From Nonomuraea sediminis (lineage in GTDB: Bacteria > Actinomycetota > Actinomycetes > Streptosporangiales > Streptosporangiaceae): a DNA stretch of 64,000 nucleotides. Below, in pieces: positions 33,511 to 43,007 of this stretch. The notes under the pieces are model-generated. The model was not told the DNA's origin, made no database searches, and saw only the letters and a list, made by a program, of their open reading frames with translations. Within the stretch, counting starts at the first letter, position 1. Each line of letters opens with the position of its first letter. The stretch spans positions 682,001 through 746,000 of the forward strand of contig NZ_JAHDTI010000004.1 in the NCBI RefSeq assembly GCF_018531495.1. The letters are read 5' to 3'. A program made the position numbers and the translations under genes.

Positions 33511-34083
33511 TCACGTCCAGGTGAAGCGGGACAGGAACTCCTGCGAGCCGGTGGCGTACTCGTGGAAGGCGCGCTGCACCTCGGCCAGGTCGTCGACCAT
33601 GGTGCTGCGCAAGGTGCCCTCCTTGTACTCCAGCTCGTACCCCGGCGACACCTGGATGAAGTGGAGCCCGAAGACGACGAGCGCGGCGAAGGGGTTCTGC
33701 GGCGAGAGCGTGGCGAGCGTGTCGTGGACCAGCCCCAGGTCAGGGTCCGTGACGATCATGCCGTCGCCGGTGTGGAGCTGCATGCCCTCGTACACCCCGA
33801 GCGGGGCGAGGTTGTGCACGAGGTCGCGCTGCGGGTCGTAGCAGACCAGTCCGTGGGCGCGGGCGACGGCGAAGACCTGGGTGGACATCTCGTCCATGGA
33901 GTCCATGTCCATCGTGACCAGCACGTGGTCCTGCAACACCGTGACCTGCCCGGGCAGTTCCTTGGCGTACGCGGGCACGGGCCCCTCGGCGGGCCGGGTC
34001 TTCTTGGTCGCCAGATAGACGGCCCGGGCCCGATCGCGGGGGATCGGCTCGGGTTCCCGCCAGACCATCAACTCAGCGCTCAC
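33511..34083 (-). CDS. Protein of unknown function
   Basis: 190 aa from ATG 34083. Soluble, slightly acidic, without signal peptide or membrane helix; QVTVLQDHVLVTMDMDSMDE, HGLVCYDPQRDLVHNLAPLG and LEYKEGTLRSTMVDDLAEVQ are the most ordered stretches. I do not recognise a family. It lies between the 33-bp inverted copies, together with relics of an integrative element, and could be cargo. A gene of this type might also be a chromosomal orphan. Codon usage resembles its neighbours. Confidence 0.65.
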   Translation of the reverse strand: MSAELMVWREPEPIPRDRARAVYLATKKTRPAEGPVPAYAKELPGQVTVLQDHVLVTMDMDSMDEMSTQVFAVARAHGLVCYDPQRDLVHNLAPLGVYEGMQLHTGDGMIVTDPDLGLVHDTLATLSPQNPFAALVVFGLHFIQVSPGYELEYKEGTLRSTMVDDLAEVQRAFHEYATGSQEFLSRFTWT

Positions 34084-34170
34084 CCGTCCATTCTGGTGGA
34101 AGCGCCGCCGAACTTCGCGGACCGCCCGCGAACACCCGCCCAGTCCGGGCTCCGCCCGCGAGTCGGCTCG

Positions 34171-34347
34171 TTACTCGTCGAAGCGGCCGCGCCTGAGGTC
34201 GTCGAGGAAGCTCACCCAAGCCTCCTTGCTGAACGACAGAGTGGTGCCGTCTGCGCTGTTCCTGACGAGGACCCTGTCGGGCAGCGCGGCCACCTCGACG
34301 CAGTTTCCGTTGTTGCACCTGCTCGATCGCCGCCAGTTCGGCTCTTC
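34171..34347 (-). pseudogene. DUF397 protein lacking its start
   Basis: The frame reads EEPNWRRSSRCNNGNCVEVA, then LPDRVLVRNSADGTTLSFSK and EAWVSFLDDLRRGRFDE. This is a nearly complete DUF397 protein, normally 60-70 aa and starting just before the WR-SS motif. No ATG, GTG or TTG lies in the expected place; the first in-frame ATG is about 25 codons further, inside the oppositely oriented relic. DUF397 genes normally pair with an XRE-type regulator gene, which is absent here. Confidence 0.65.
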
Positions 34348-34375
34348 GGGAGTCCGGGGGGACGTCGCGTCGCCG

Positions 34376-34873
34376 AACCCGCTGGTCGTGCTGTGGCGCT
34401 GGCGGTACGAGCTGGCGCTGCTCATCGGGATCCCGCTGGCCGTGTACGCGTTCGGGCCCTTGACCCTGACGGCGGGCGTGATCCCCGTCGCCGCGGTCCT
34501 CTGGCCGCCCGCCCGATCAGAGGTGTGGGGGAGGATCCGCTGCGTCGTGACGGCGCACAGGATCCGGGTCGGCTTCGTCGAGGCGTACATCGCCAACCGG
34601 CGCGGCAAGATCCCGCCGATCCTCTGGTGCGCGCCGGCGCCGTTCGGTGAGCGGGTGTGGGTGTGGTGCCGCGCCGGGATCACGCCCGCCGACCTCGAGC
34701 GCGGGCGCGCGGTCATCGCCACCGCGTGCTGGGCCGCCGACGTCGTCGTCCGGCCGCGGGCCGGGAGCCCGCACTGGGTCCTGCTCGACGTCATCCGCGC
34801 GCGGCATGCCATGGATCGGTGGGCCGCCGCGGATTCCGCGCCGACAGAGGCGGCCCGCTTCACGTCCTCGTGA
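34376..34873 (+). pseudogene. 5'-truncated membrane protein of an actinomycete integrative/conjugative element
   Basis: About 165 residues remain: NPLVVLWRWRYELALLIGIP (membrane segment), AARSEVWGRIRC-like VLWPPARSEVWGRIRCVVTA, FVEAYIANRRGKIPPILWCA, PFGERVWVWCRAGITPADLE and VIATACWAADVVVRPR. This resembles the small membrane protein encoded beside FtsK/SpoIIIE-type (TraSA-like) transfer genes of actinomycete integrative elements. No start codon with a ribosome site precedes it; the 5' end abuts the equally start-less DUF397 frame. No transfer ATPase, integrase or att site is seen in the window. Confidence 0.55.
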
Positions 34874-34876
34874 TCC

Positions 34877-34914
34877 TGTACGGCGGGCCGCCCCGACCGG
34901 CCGCCCGCCGTACA
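34877..34914 (+). terminator. Strong hairpin after the relic
   Basis: TGTACGGCGGGC and GCCCGCCGTACA, perfect 12-bp arms around a 14-base GC-rich loop, starting 3 bases after the relic stop codon. No T-run follows, so if it terminates transcription it does so as an I-shaped hairpin, as is common in actinomycetes. The arms carry the TGTACGGC word seen in other intergenic repeats of this window. Confidence 0.55.
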
Positions 34915-34927
34915 TGGCGCCGACCTG

Positions 34928-34960
34928 CGCCGTACACCTTCCCGCCGACCCGGCGCCGGG
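34928..34960. repeat. 33-bp element, right inverted copy
   Basis: Perfect reverse complement of 33336-33368. Lies between the hairpin and the trehalose operon. See the left copy. Confidence 0.85.
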
Positions 34961-35114
34961 GAGAGCCGATGTCGTGGGGCCCGGCGAGGCGTCTGGAGAG
35001 GGTTCTGGGGGAACCGTTGGAGGGGTGAGGGATGAGGGGGCTTCGGTGGAGTTTGATGATCTTGCCTTTGTGGAGGGCAGCGCGGAACATGGGGGAGACC
35101 GCAAGGGAGCCTCG

Positions 35115-37211
35115 ATGATCGAGATCTGGCCGGGCGACCCCTATCCGCTCGGGGCCACCTACGACGGGGCGGGCACCAACTTCGCCCTGTACACCGAACT
35201 GGCCGACGGGGTCGAGCTGTGCCTGTTCGACGACGGCGGCACCGAGTCACAGGTGCCGCTGAGCGAGGTCGACGGCTTCATCTGGCACGGCTACCTGCCC
35301 GGCGTCGGCCCGGGCCAGCGCTACGGCTTCCGGGTGCACGGGCCCTACGACCCGGGCAGGGGGCTGCGGTGCAACCCGGCCAAGCTGCTGCTCGACCCGT
35401 ACGCCAAGGCCATCGAGGGCAGGATCACCTGGAACGAGGCGGTCTACGGCTACCGGTTCGGCCAGCCCGACAGCCGCAACGACCTGGACTCGGCGCCCTA
35501 CGTCCCGAGGTCGATCGTGACGAACCCGTTCTTCGGGTGGGGCCACGATCGCCCGCCGGCCACGCCGTACCACGACACGGTGATCTACGAGGCGCACGTG
35601 CGGGGGCTGACCATCGCCCACCCCAAGATCCCCGACCAGATCAGGGGCACGTACGCGGCACTCGGCCACCCGGAGATCCTCGACCACCTGACCAGGCTGG
35701 GCGTGACGGCGCTCGAGCTGATGCCGGTGCACCAGTTCGTCGCCGACGACATCCTGGAGCAGCGCGGGCTCAGCAACTACTGGGGCTACAACTCGATCGG
35801 CTACTTCGCCCCGCACAGCCTGTACTCCAGCCAGGGCCAGCTCGGCGGCCAGGTGCTGGAGTTCAAGGCGATGGTCAGGGCGCTACACGAGGCGGGCATC
35901 GAGGTCATCCTGGACGTCGTCTACAACCACACGGCCGAGGGCAACCACCTGGGGCCCACGCTCGGCTTCCGCGGCATCGACAACCCGAACTACTACCGGC
36001 TGGTCGACAACGACCCCCGGTACTACCTCGACACGACGGGCACCGGCAACAGCCTGAACATGCGCTCACCGCACTCCCTGCAGCTGATCATGGATTCGCT
36101 GCGGTACTGGGTGACGGACATGCACGTCGACGGGTTCCGCTTCGACCTGGCCTCGACGCTGGCCAGGGAACTGCACGAGGTGGACCGGCTGAGCTCGTTC
36201 TTCGACCTGGTCCAGCAGGATCCGGTGCTGTCGCAGGTCAAGCTCATCGCCGAGCCGTGGGACGTGGGGCCTGGCGGATACCAGGTGGGCAACTTCCCCT
36301 CCAGGTGGACCGAGTGGAACGGGCGCTACCGCGACACCATCCGCGACCTGTGGCGCGGCCAGCCCGCCACGCTGCCCGAGTTCGGCTCCAGGTTCACCGG
36401 CTCCAGCGACCTCTACCAGGACGACAGCCGCCGCCCGGCCGCCTCGATCAACTTCGTCACCTGCCACGACGGGTTCACTCTGCAGGACCTGGTCTCCTAC
36501 AACGGCAAGCACAACGAGGCCAACAAGGAGGACAACCGCGACGGCACCGACGACAACCGCTCGTGGAACTGCGGCGCCGAGGGCCAGGACGCCGGCGCGT
36601 CCGTGGTCGCGCTGCGCGAGCAGCAGAAGCGCAACTTCCTGACCACGCTGTTCCTGTCGCAGGGCGTGCCGATGCTCTCCCACGGCGACGAGCTCGGGCG
36701 CACGCAGCAGGGCAACAACAACGCCTATTGCCAGGACAACGAGCTGAGCTGGGTCGACTGGTCGGACGTGCGGGAGAACTGGCTGCTGCTCGAGTTCACC
36801 CAGCGCCTGGCCGAACTGCGCAAGAAGCACCCGGTCTTCCGCCGCAGGCGCTTCTTCTACGGCAAGCCGGTGCGCGGGCTCAGCGACGTCGCCTGGCTCA
36901 AACCGGAGGGCTCCACGATGACCGACGCCGACTGGAACACCGGCTACGCCAAGTCGCTCGCCGTCTTCCTGAACGGCGAGGCCATCACCGAACCCGACCG
37001 GCGCGGCCGCAGGATCGTGGACGACTCGTTCCTGTTGCTGTTCAACGCGCACTACGACACGATCAGGTTCACGATCCCCAAGGACTACGGCGAGATGTGG
37101 CAGACCGAGATCGACACAGCCATGCCGATCAGCGTGGAGGTCCGCACCTGCCGGGCCGGCGAAGGAGTCCCGGTGCCGGGCCGCAGCGTGCGGGTGCTGC
37201 GCCGTGTCTGA
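35115..37211 (+). CDS. glgX: Glycogen debranching enzyme (GlgX/TreX)
   Basis: 698 aa. N-terminal CBM48 (GDPYPLGATYDGAGTNFALY, HGYLPGVGPGQRYGFRVHGP) and a GH13 barrel whose acids are Asp344 in VDGFRFDLAS (nucleophile), Glu380 in LIAEPWDVG (acid/base) and Asp452 in VTCHDGFTL. It removes alpha-1,6 branches from glycogen to give linear maltodextrins. ATG 35115 has AAGGGAG 5-11 bases upstream. It is the first gene of glgX-treY-treZ; its stop overlaps the treY start by 8 bases. With the two following enzymes it supplies a route from glycogen to trehalose. Confidence 0.95.
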   Translation: MIEIWPGDPYPLGATYDGAGTNFALYTELADGVELCLFDDGGTESQVPLSEVDGFIWHGYLPGVGPGQRYGFRVHGPYDPGRGLRCNPAKLLLDPYAKAIEGRITWNEAVYGYRFGQPDSRNDLDSAPYVPRSIVTNPFFGWGHDRPPATPYHDTVIYEAHVRGLTIAHPKIPDQIRGTYAALGHPEILDHLTRLGVTALELMPVHQFVADDILEQRGLSNYWGYNSIGYFAPHSLYSSQGQLGGQVLEFKAMVRALHEAGIEVILDVVYNHTAEGNHLGPTLGFRGIDNPNYYRLVDNDPRYYLDTTGTGNSLNMRSPHSLQLIMDSLRYWVTDMHVDGFRFDLASTLARELHEVDRLSSFFDLVQQDPVLSQVKLIAEPWDVGPGGYQVGNFPSRWTEWNGRYRDTIRDLWRGQPATLPEFGSRFTGSSDLYQDDSRRPAASINFVTCHDGFTLQDLVSYNGKHNEANKEDNRDGTDDNRSWNCGAEGQDAGASVVALREQQKRNFLTTLFLSQGVPMLSHGDELGRTQQGNNNAYCQDNELSWVDWSDVRENWLLLEFTQRLAELRKKHPVFRRRRFFYGKPVRGLSDVAWLKPEGSTMTDADWNTGYAKSLAVFLNGEAITEPDRRGRRIVDDSFLLLFNAHYDTIRFTIPKDYGEMWQTEIDTAMPISVEVRTCRAGEGVPVPGRSVRVLRRV

Positions 37212-39324
37212 CCCGACCTCGACGTATCGCGTCCAGCTGACCCCCGCCTTCGGCTTCGACCGGCTCGCCGAGATCGTCCCCTACCTGCGCGATCTGGGCG
37301 TCAGCCACGTCTACCTGTCGCCGATCCTGCAGTCGACGCCCGGCTCGCTGCACGGCTACGACGTTACGGATCAGTCCAGGATCCGCGAGGAGTTCGGCGG
37401 CGCGAAGGGCTTCCGCCGGCTGGCCGAGACCCTGGCGGCGCACGATCTCGGCCTCGTCCTGGACCTCGTGCCCAACCACATGAACACCGAGAACCCGCGC
37501 TTCCTCGAGGTGCTGCGGGACGGCCCGGCCTCGCCGTACGCGAAGTGGTTCGACCTGGACTGGCAGGAGGGGAAGATCGCGGTCCCCGGCATCCGCCCGC
37601 CGGGCGAGCACGCCAGGCCGGTCGACTTCCGCGAGGGGCCCGGCTACCGGCGCTTCTTCGACGTGTCCTCGCTGATCGGGCTGCGGGTCGAGGACCCCGA
37701 GGTGCTCCAGGCCACGCACGAGGTGATCTTCTGGCTGCTCGACGAGGGCATGGTCGACGGCCTGCGGGTGGACCACCCCGACGGGCTGGCCGATCCGCGC
37801 GGCTACCTGCGCACGCTGCGGGCCAGGTCGGGCGGCGTGTGGACGGTCGTGGAGAAGATCCTCATCGGCGACGAGCGCCTCCAGGACGACTGGCCGTGCG
37901 AGGGCACCACCGGCTACGAGGTGCTCAACCGCGTCAACGGCCTGTTCGTCGACCCCGCGGGCAGGGCGCCGCTGGTCGAGCTGTTCACCGGCCTGACCGG
38001 GCAGCCCGCCGGCTACTCCGAGGTCGAGGCGCGCGCCAAGCGCGAGGTCATCGACCTGTTCTTCGCCGCCGAGGTCGACCGCCTGGCCAGGGCCACCGGC
38101 TGCGAGGCCGAGCCGATCAGGGAACTGCTGGCGGCCATGCCCGTCTACCGCGCCTACGTCAACCCCGGCGAGCCCCCGCCGGCCGCCTCCGTCGAGATCG
38201 TCGAGAAGGCCGCCGCCCGCTGCTCTCCCGCCGTCGCCCCGCTCGTCCAGCAGGTCCTGTACGGCCCTGCCGAGGCGGTCACCCGCTTCCAGCAGACGAC
38301 GGGACCCGTCATGGCCAAGGGCGTGGAGGACACCGCGCTCTACCGCTGGTACCCGCTGGCCTGCCTGAACGAGGTGGGCGGCGAGCCCGACGCGTTCGGC
38401 GTGACCGTGCGTGAGTTCCACGACTTCTGCGGCGGGATGCGGCCCAGGACGATGACCACGCTGTCCACGCACGACACCAAGCGCTCGGAGGACGTCCGCG
38501 CCCGGCTGTCGGTGCTGTCGGAGCTGCCCGCGCCGTGGGCGGCCGCGGTGACGGACTGGTCGCGGGCCGTCGGCTTCGACCCGCTGCTGGACTACCTCGG
38601 CTGGCAGAACCTGATGGCGGCCTGGCCGATCTCGCTCGACCGCTTCACCGCCTACCTGCTCAAGGCCGCCCGCGAGGCCAAGACCCACATCTCCTGGGTC
38701 AATCCGGACCCCGCCTACGAGGAGGGCGTCCGCGACTTCGCGCGGCGGGCCCTCGAGCTGCCCGTGGGGGAGTTCACGGCCAGGATCGACCCCTTCGCCC
38801 AGGTCAACTCGCTGGGCGCCAAGCTGGTGCAGCTGATGATGCCCGGCGTGCCCGACGTCTACCAGGGCAACGAGGTGACCGACTTCTCCCTGGTCGACCC
38901 GGACAACCGGCGGCCCGTCGGCTACCCGCCCGTGCCCGTGACCGGGTGGGACGCGGCCAAGCTGCGCGTCACCACGCAGGCGTTGCGCCTGCGGCGCCGG
39001 TTGGACGCGGCCGCGCCGTACCAGCCGCTGTACGCCGAGGGGGAGGCGGCCGAGCACGCGATCGCCTTCGCCCGCTCCGGGGAGCGCGTGCGCGCGGTGG
39101 CCGTGGCGACCCGGCTGCCCGTGGGCCTGGCCAGGCGTGCCGACCCGGGGGCCGAGTGGCCCGACCCGGCGCGCCTGCGGCACGGCTGGGGCGCCACCGC
39201 GTTGACGTTGCCCCGTGGCGCGTGGCGGGATCTGCTCACCGGAGGGCTCTACACCGGGCGGATCCCGCTCGCGCACCTGCTCGGTCAGCATTCCGTCGCA
39301 CTCCTGGAGAGTCATGATCTTTGA
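37204..39324 (+). CDS. treY: Malto-oligosyltrehalose synthase
   Basis: 706 aa from GTG 37204. GH13_26: TSTYRVQLTPAFGFDRLAEI, LVLDLVPNHMNTENPRF, DGLRVDHPDGLADPRGYL (nucleophile Asp), EKILIGDERL (acid/base Glu) and TTLSTHDTKRSEDVRARL (third acid region). It turns the reducing-end alpha-1,4 bond of maltodextrin into an alpha-1,1 bond, giving maltooligosyl trehalose. It overlaps glgX by 8 bases and treZ by 11, so translation is tightly coupled. Confidence 0.95.
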   Translation: MSDPTSTYRVQLTPAFGFDRLAEIVPYLRDLGVSHVYLSPILQSTPGSLHGYDVTDQSRIREEFGGAKGFRRLAETLAAHDLGLVLDLVPNHMNTENPRFLEVLRDGPASPYAKWFDLDWQEGKIAVPGIRPPGEHARPVDFREGPGYRRFFDVSSLIGLRVEDPEVLQATHEVIFWLLDEGMVDGLRVDHPDGLADPRGYLRTLRARSGGVWTVVEKILIGDERLQDDWPCEGTTGYEVLNRVNGLFVDPAGRAPLVELFTGLTGQPAGYSEVEARAKREVIDLFFAAEVDRLARATGCEAEPIRELLAAMPVYRAYVNPGEPPPAASVEIVEKAAARCSPAVAPLVQQVLYGPAEAVTRFQQTTGPVMAKGVEDTALYRWYPLACLNEVGGEPDAFGVTVREFHDFCGGMRPRTMTTLSTHDTKRSEDVRARLSVLSELPAPWAAAVTDWSRAVGFDPLLDYLGWQNLMAAWPISLDRFTAYLLKAAREAKTHISWVNPDPAYEEGVRDFARRALELPVGEFTARIDPFAQVNSLGAKLVQLMMPGVPDVYQGNEVTDFSLVDPDNRRPVGYPPVPVTGWDAAKLRVTTQALRLRRRLDAAAPYQPLYAEGEAAEHAIAFARSGERVRAVAVATRLPVGLARRADPGAEWPDPARLRHGWGATALTLPRGAWRDLLTGGLYTGRIPLAHLLGQHSVALLESHDL

Positions 39325-41026
39325 GGTCTGGGCGCCGCGAGCCAGTGTGGTCGAGGTCGAGGTCCAGGGGACGCGTCACCCCATGCGTCCGGGGCTGGAG
39401 GGCTGGTGGTCGGCCGACGTGCCGGCGGCCGGGCACGGCGACCGGTACGGGTTCGTGCTCGACGGCGACGGGCCCTACCCCGACCCGCGTTCGCGGCGGC
39501 AGCCCGAGGGCGTCTTCGGCCCGAGCGCCGCCTACGACCACGCCCGCTTCACCTGGTCCGACCACGAGTGGACGGGACGTGACCTGCGCGGCTCGGTGAT
39601 CTACGAGCTGCACGTGGGAACCTTCACCACGGCGGGCACCTTCGAGGCGGCCGTCGAGAAGCTGGACCACCTGGTCGAGCTGGGCGTCGACCTGGTCGAG
39701 CTGATGCCGGTCGCCCCCGTCCCCGGCGGGCGCAACTGGGGCTACGACGGCGTCGACCTCTACGCCGTCAACGAGACCTACGGTGGGCCCGATGGGCTGA
39801 AGTCGTTCGTGGACGCCTGCCACCAGGCGGGGATCGGCGTGATCCTGGACGTCGTCTACAACCACCTGGGGCCGTCGGGCAACTTCCTGCACCCGTTCGG
39901 GCCGTACTTCGGCGGGTTCGCGGGCAGCTACTGGGGCGAGGCGGTCAACCTGGACGGTCCCGGCTCCGACCAGGTCAGGCGCTACTTCATCGACAACGCG
40001 CTGCAGTGGCTGCGCGACTACCACGCCGACGGGCTGCGCCTGGACGCGGTGCACGCCCTGCACGACAGTCGCGCCAGGCACCTGCTGGCCGAGCTGTCGG
40101 CGGAGGTGGACGCGCTGGCCTGCTCGGTCGGGCGGCCGCTGTCGCTGATCGCGGAGTCGGACCTGAACGATCCCCGCATGGTCGGCTCGCTGGACGCCGG
40201 CGGGATGGGCATGACCGCCCAGTGGGACGACGACGTGCACCACGCCCTGCACACGGCGGTCTCGGGGGAGAGCCACGGGTACTACGCCGACTTCGCCGAC
40301 CTCTCGGCGCTGGCCAAGGTGCTCACGGACGGGGTCTTCCACGACGGGTCGCACTCCAGCTTCCGCGGGCGCGCGCACGGCCGGCCGTACACCGGGGTTC
40401 CTGGGCACCGGCTGGTGTGCTGCCTGCAGAACCACGACCAGATCGGCAACCGGCCGCGCGGCGACCGGCTGACGATGACCGCGCTCAAGCTCGGCGCCGG
40501 GCTGCTGTTGACTTCGCCCTTCACTCCGATGCTGTTCATGGGTGAGGAGTGGGGGGCGCGCACCCCGTTCCTGTTCTTCTCCGACCACGTCGAGCCGGCG
40601 CTGCGCGAGGGCGAGGCGGCCCGCAGGCAGCGCGAGTTCGAGGGGTTCGGCTACGACTGGGACGCGCCCGATCCGTCGGACGAGGAGACGTTCCTGCGGT
40701 CCAAGCTCGACTGGAGCGAGCTGAAGGACGAGGAGCACTGGTCGCTGCTGTGCTGGTACCGCGATCTGATCGCGCTGCGCAAGGCTCTGCCAGAACTATC
40801 TGACCCTCGCCTTGACACGATTCGAGTGGAGACGGAGCCCCTCGGAAAATGGCTGGTCATGTGGCGCAGCTCACTTTGCGTGACTGTAAATTTTTGTCCT
40901 GATTCTGTGACATTGCCACTACCTGACGGTGTTGTCCTACTTGCCTCCGATGATCCTGTATCCGCAGGTCAGGACGGCCTGCACCTGCCCGGTCAGAGCA
41001 TGGCGATCTACCGCCCGGTGATCTGA
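39314..41026 (+). CDS. treZ: Malto-oligosyltrehalose trehalohydrolase
   Basis: 570 aa from ATG 39314 with GGAGA 4 bases upstream. N-terminal beta domain (MIFEVWAPRASVVEVEVQ), then the GH13_10 barrel: GVILDVVYNHLGPSGNF, DGLRLDAVHALHD (nucleophile Asp), SLIAESDLNDPR (acid/base Glu) and CLQNHDQIGNR. It releases trehalose from maltooligosyl trehalose. The C-terminal region from about 40790 shows more A/T than the rest of the gene. No rho-independent terminator follows directly. Confidence 0.95.
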   Translation: MIFEVWAPRASVVEVEVQGTRHPMRPGLEGWWSADVPAAGHGDRYGFVLDGDGPYPDPRSRRQPEGVFGPSAAYDHARFTWSDHEWTGRDLRGSVIYELHVGTFTTAGTFEAAVEKLDHLVELGVDLVELMPVAPVPGGRNWGYDGVDLYAVNETYGGPDGLKSFVDACHQAGIGVILDVVYNHLGPSGNFLHPFGPYFGGFAGSYWGEAVNLDGPGSDQVRRYFIDNALQWLRDYHADGLRLDAVHALHDSRARHLLAELSAEVDALACSVGRPLSLIAESDLNDPRMVGSLDAGGMGMTAQWDDDVHHALHTAVSGESHGYYADFADLSALAKVLTDGVFHDGSHSSFRGRAHGRPYTGVPGHRLVCCLQNHDQIGNRPRGDRLTMTALKLGAGLLLTSPFTPMLFMGEEWGARTPFLFFSDHVEPALREGEAARRQREFEGFGYDWDAPDPSDEETFLRSKLDWSELKDEEHWSLLCWYRDLIALRKALPELSDPRLDTIRVETEPLGKWLVMWRSSLCVTVNFCPDSVTLPLPDGVVLLASDDPVSAGQDGLHLPGQSMAIYRPVI

Positions 41027-41135
41027 CCGTTATAGTCAACAGTTGCCCACCGTGACGTTTGCACGGTTATTCTGCTGCCCGTCCGTCATGAACGCGTCAA
41101 GTGACTTTCCCACTTCGCGAGACGGCGTTTTCCTG

Positions 41136-41149
41136 AGGCGGGGGCGCCT
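41136..41149 (+). terminator. Short hairpin AGGCG-GGGG-CGCCT followed by TTCCTT
   Basis: A 5-bp stem with a T-rich tail, 110 bases after treZ and 40 before the first permease gene. It may be a weak terminator or attenuator between the trehalose operon and the peptide transporter. Confidence 0.3.
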
Positions 41150-41189
41150 TTCCTTAACCATGACCCCCGTTTGGTGCGAACGGAGGGCG

Positions 41190-42167
41190 ATGGGCAAGTA
41201 CCTGCTGCGCAGGTTCGCGGTCAACCTGCTTCTTGTGGTGATCGCGGCCAGTCTGGCCTATCTCCTCGCCGCGTCGAGCATCAATCCGCGAGCCAACTAC
41301 GAGCAGCGCAACCCGCGCCCTCCTGCGGCCGTCGTCGAGGCGACGCTGACCCAGTACAACATCAACGACAAGACGCCGATCCTGCAGCGCTACGCCACCT
41401 GGGTGTCCGGCGTGGTGCACGGCGACTTCGGCAGGACCTGGGACGGCGGTTCCGTCAACGCCGAGATGGGCCGGCGCGTGGGAGTGAGCCTGCGCCTGCT
41501 GCTGGTGGGAACGATCCTGGGCTCGGCGATCGGCGTCGCGGTCGGCGCCTTCGCCGCGGTGCGGCAGTACAAGATCAGCGACAAGGCCATCGGCGTCAGC
41601 TCATTCGTGATCATGGCCGTGCCGGTCTTCGTCATCGGAACGATGCTGACGATCATCGCGGTCAACATCAACGACGCGGCCGGGACCAAGGTCTTCGAGT
41701 ACCTGGGTGAGTACAACCCGGCGCTGTCCGGCTGGGCGCAGTTCACCAACCGGCTGAACCACCTGATCCTGCCGACGATCGCGCTGTGCCTGGGGCAGAT
41801 CGCCTTCTACAGCCGCATCCAGCGCAACATGATGCTCGACGTGCTCGGCCAGGACTTCGTCCGCACCGCGATGGCCAAGGGCCTGCGGCGCAGGACCGCG
41901 CTGTTCAAGCACGCGCTGCGCACCGCGCTCATCCCCGCGGCCACCTACTTCGCCTTCGCCTTCGGCACGCTGCTGACCGGGGCCACGTTCACCGAGAAGA
42001 TCTTCAACTGGCACGGCATGGGCGCCTGGCTGGTCGACTCGATCAACGCGCACGACGTCAATTCGGTGGCCGCGGTCAACGTCTTCGCCGCCGTCTGCAT
42101 CCTCTTCGCCGGGCTGCTCTCCGATGTGATCATCGCGGCCCTCGACCCCAGGGTTCGGGTGAGCTAG
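41190..42167 (+). CDS. Peptide ABC transporter permease (DppB type)
   Basis: 325 aa from ATG 41190, chosen because GGAGGG ends 2 bases before and the reading MGKYLLRRFAVNLLLVVIAA is the classical DppB/OppB N-terminus (K-LLRR helix). The EAA loop is FVRTAMAKGLRRRTALFKHA. Six membrane segments. The first external loop is about 90 residues (INPRANYEQRNPRPPAAVVE). First gene of a four-gene operon. Confidence 0.93.
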   Translation: MGKYLLRRFAVNLLLVVIAASLAYLLAASSINPRANYEQRNPRPPAAVVEATLTQYNINDKTPILQRYATWVSGVVHGDFGRTWDGGSVNAEMGRRVGVSLRLLLVGTILGSAIGVAVGAFAAVRQYKISDKAIGVSSFVIMAVPVFVIGTMLTIIAVNINDAAGTKVFEYLGEYNPALSGWAQFTNRLNHLILPTIALCLGQIAFYSRIQRNMMLDVLGQDFVRTAMAKGLRRRTALFKHALRTALIPAATYFAFAFGTLLTGATFTEKIFNWHGMGAWLVDSINAHDVNSVAAVNVFAAVCILFAGLLSDVIIAALDPRVRVS

Positions 42168-43007
42168 TTGCGTCGCAAGGTAGTCATCGGTCGCCTGCTG
42201 CGTAACAGGCAGGCGCAGTTCGGGCTGGCGGGCGTGCTGCTCCTGCTGCTGCTGGCCTACGTGGGCCCGCTGTTCGGCCCCTACGACTGGGGCGACAAGG
42301 ACTTCCTCAACTTCCTGTCGCCGCCGTCCGGCGACCACTGGTGGGGCACCACCCAGATCGGCCAGGACGTCTACGCCGTCACCCTGCACGGCATGCAGAA
42401 GTCGATCATCATCGGCCTGCTCGTCGCGCTGATCTCGACCGGCATGGCCGCGATCGTGGGCGCCACCGCCGGATACTTCGGCGGCTGGGTCGACCGGGTG
42501 CTCACCTTCGGCGTCGACCTGCTGCTCGTGCTGCCCAGCTTCCTGATCATCGCGATCATCTCGCCCCGGCTGAAGGGCGGATCCTGGCTCTGGTTCGTGG
42601 TGCTGCTCGCGGCCTTCTCCTGGATGATCACCGACCGGGTCGTGCGCAGCCTGACGATCTCGCTGCGCGACCGGGAGTACATCCAGGCCGCCCGGTACAT
42701 GGGCATCCCCGGCTGGCGGATCATCCTGCGGCACGTCGTGCCGAACCTGGCCTCGCTGCTCATCATCGACGCGACGCTCAACGTCAGCGCCGCGGTCCTC
42801 GGCGAGACGGGACTGTCCTACTTCGGATTCGGTGTCCAGCCACCCGACGTCTCGCTCGGCACACTGATCGCCGACGGCAGCGACAAGGTCACCGGATACC
42901 CCTGGCTGTTCCTCTTCCCCGCGGGGCTGCTCGTGCTGCTGGTACTCAGCGTCAACCTCTTTGGCGACGGCCTGCGTGACGCGCTCGACCCGGGGAGCAA
43001 CTCATGA
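42168..43007 (+). CDS. Peptide ABC transporter permease (DppC type)
   Basis: 279 aa from TTG 42168, which directly follows the TAG of the preceding gene; GGGTGAG gives the ribosome site. FGLAGVLLLLLLAYVGPLFG is the first membrane helix and YIQAARYMGIPGWRIILRHV the EAA loop. Pairs with the DppB-type permease. Its stop overlaps the ATPase start (ATGA). Confidence 0.93.
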   Translation: MRRKVVIGRLLRNRQAQFGLAGVLLLLLLAYVGPLFGPYDWGDKDFLNFLSPPSGDHWWGTTQIGQDVYAVTLHGMQKSIIIGLLVALISTGMAAIVGATAGYFGGWVDRVLTFGVDLLLVLPSFLIIAIISPRLKGGSWLWFVVLLAAFSWMITDRVVRSLTISLRDREYIQAARYMGIPGWRIILRHVVPNLASLLIIDATLNVSAAVLGETGLSYFGFGVQPPDVSLGTLIADGSDKVTGYPWLFLFPAGLLVLLVLSVNLFGDGLRDALDPGSNS

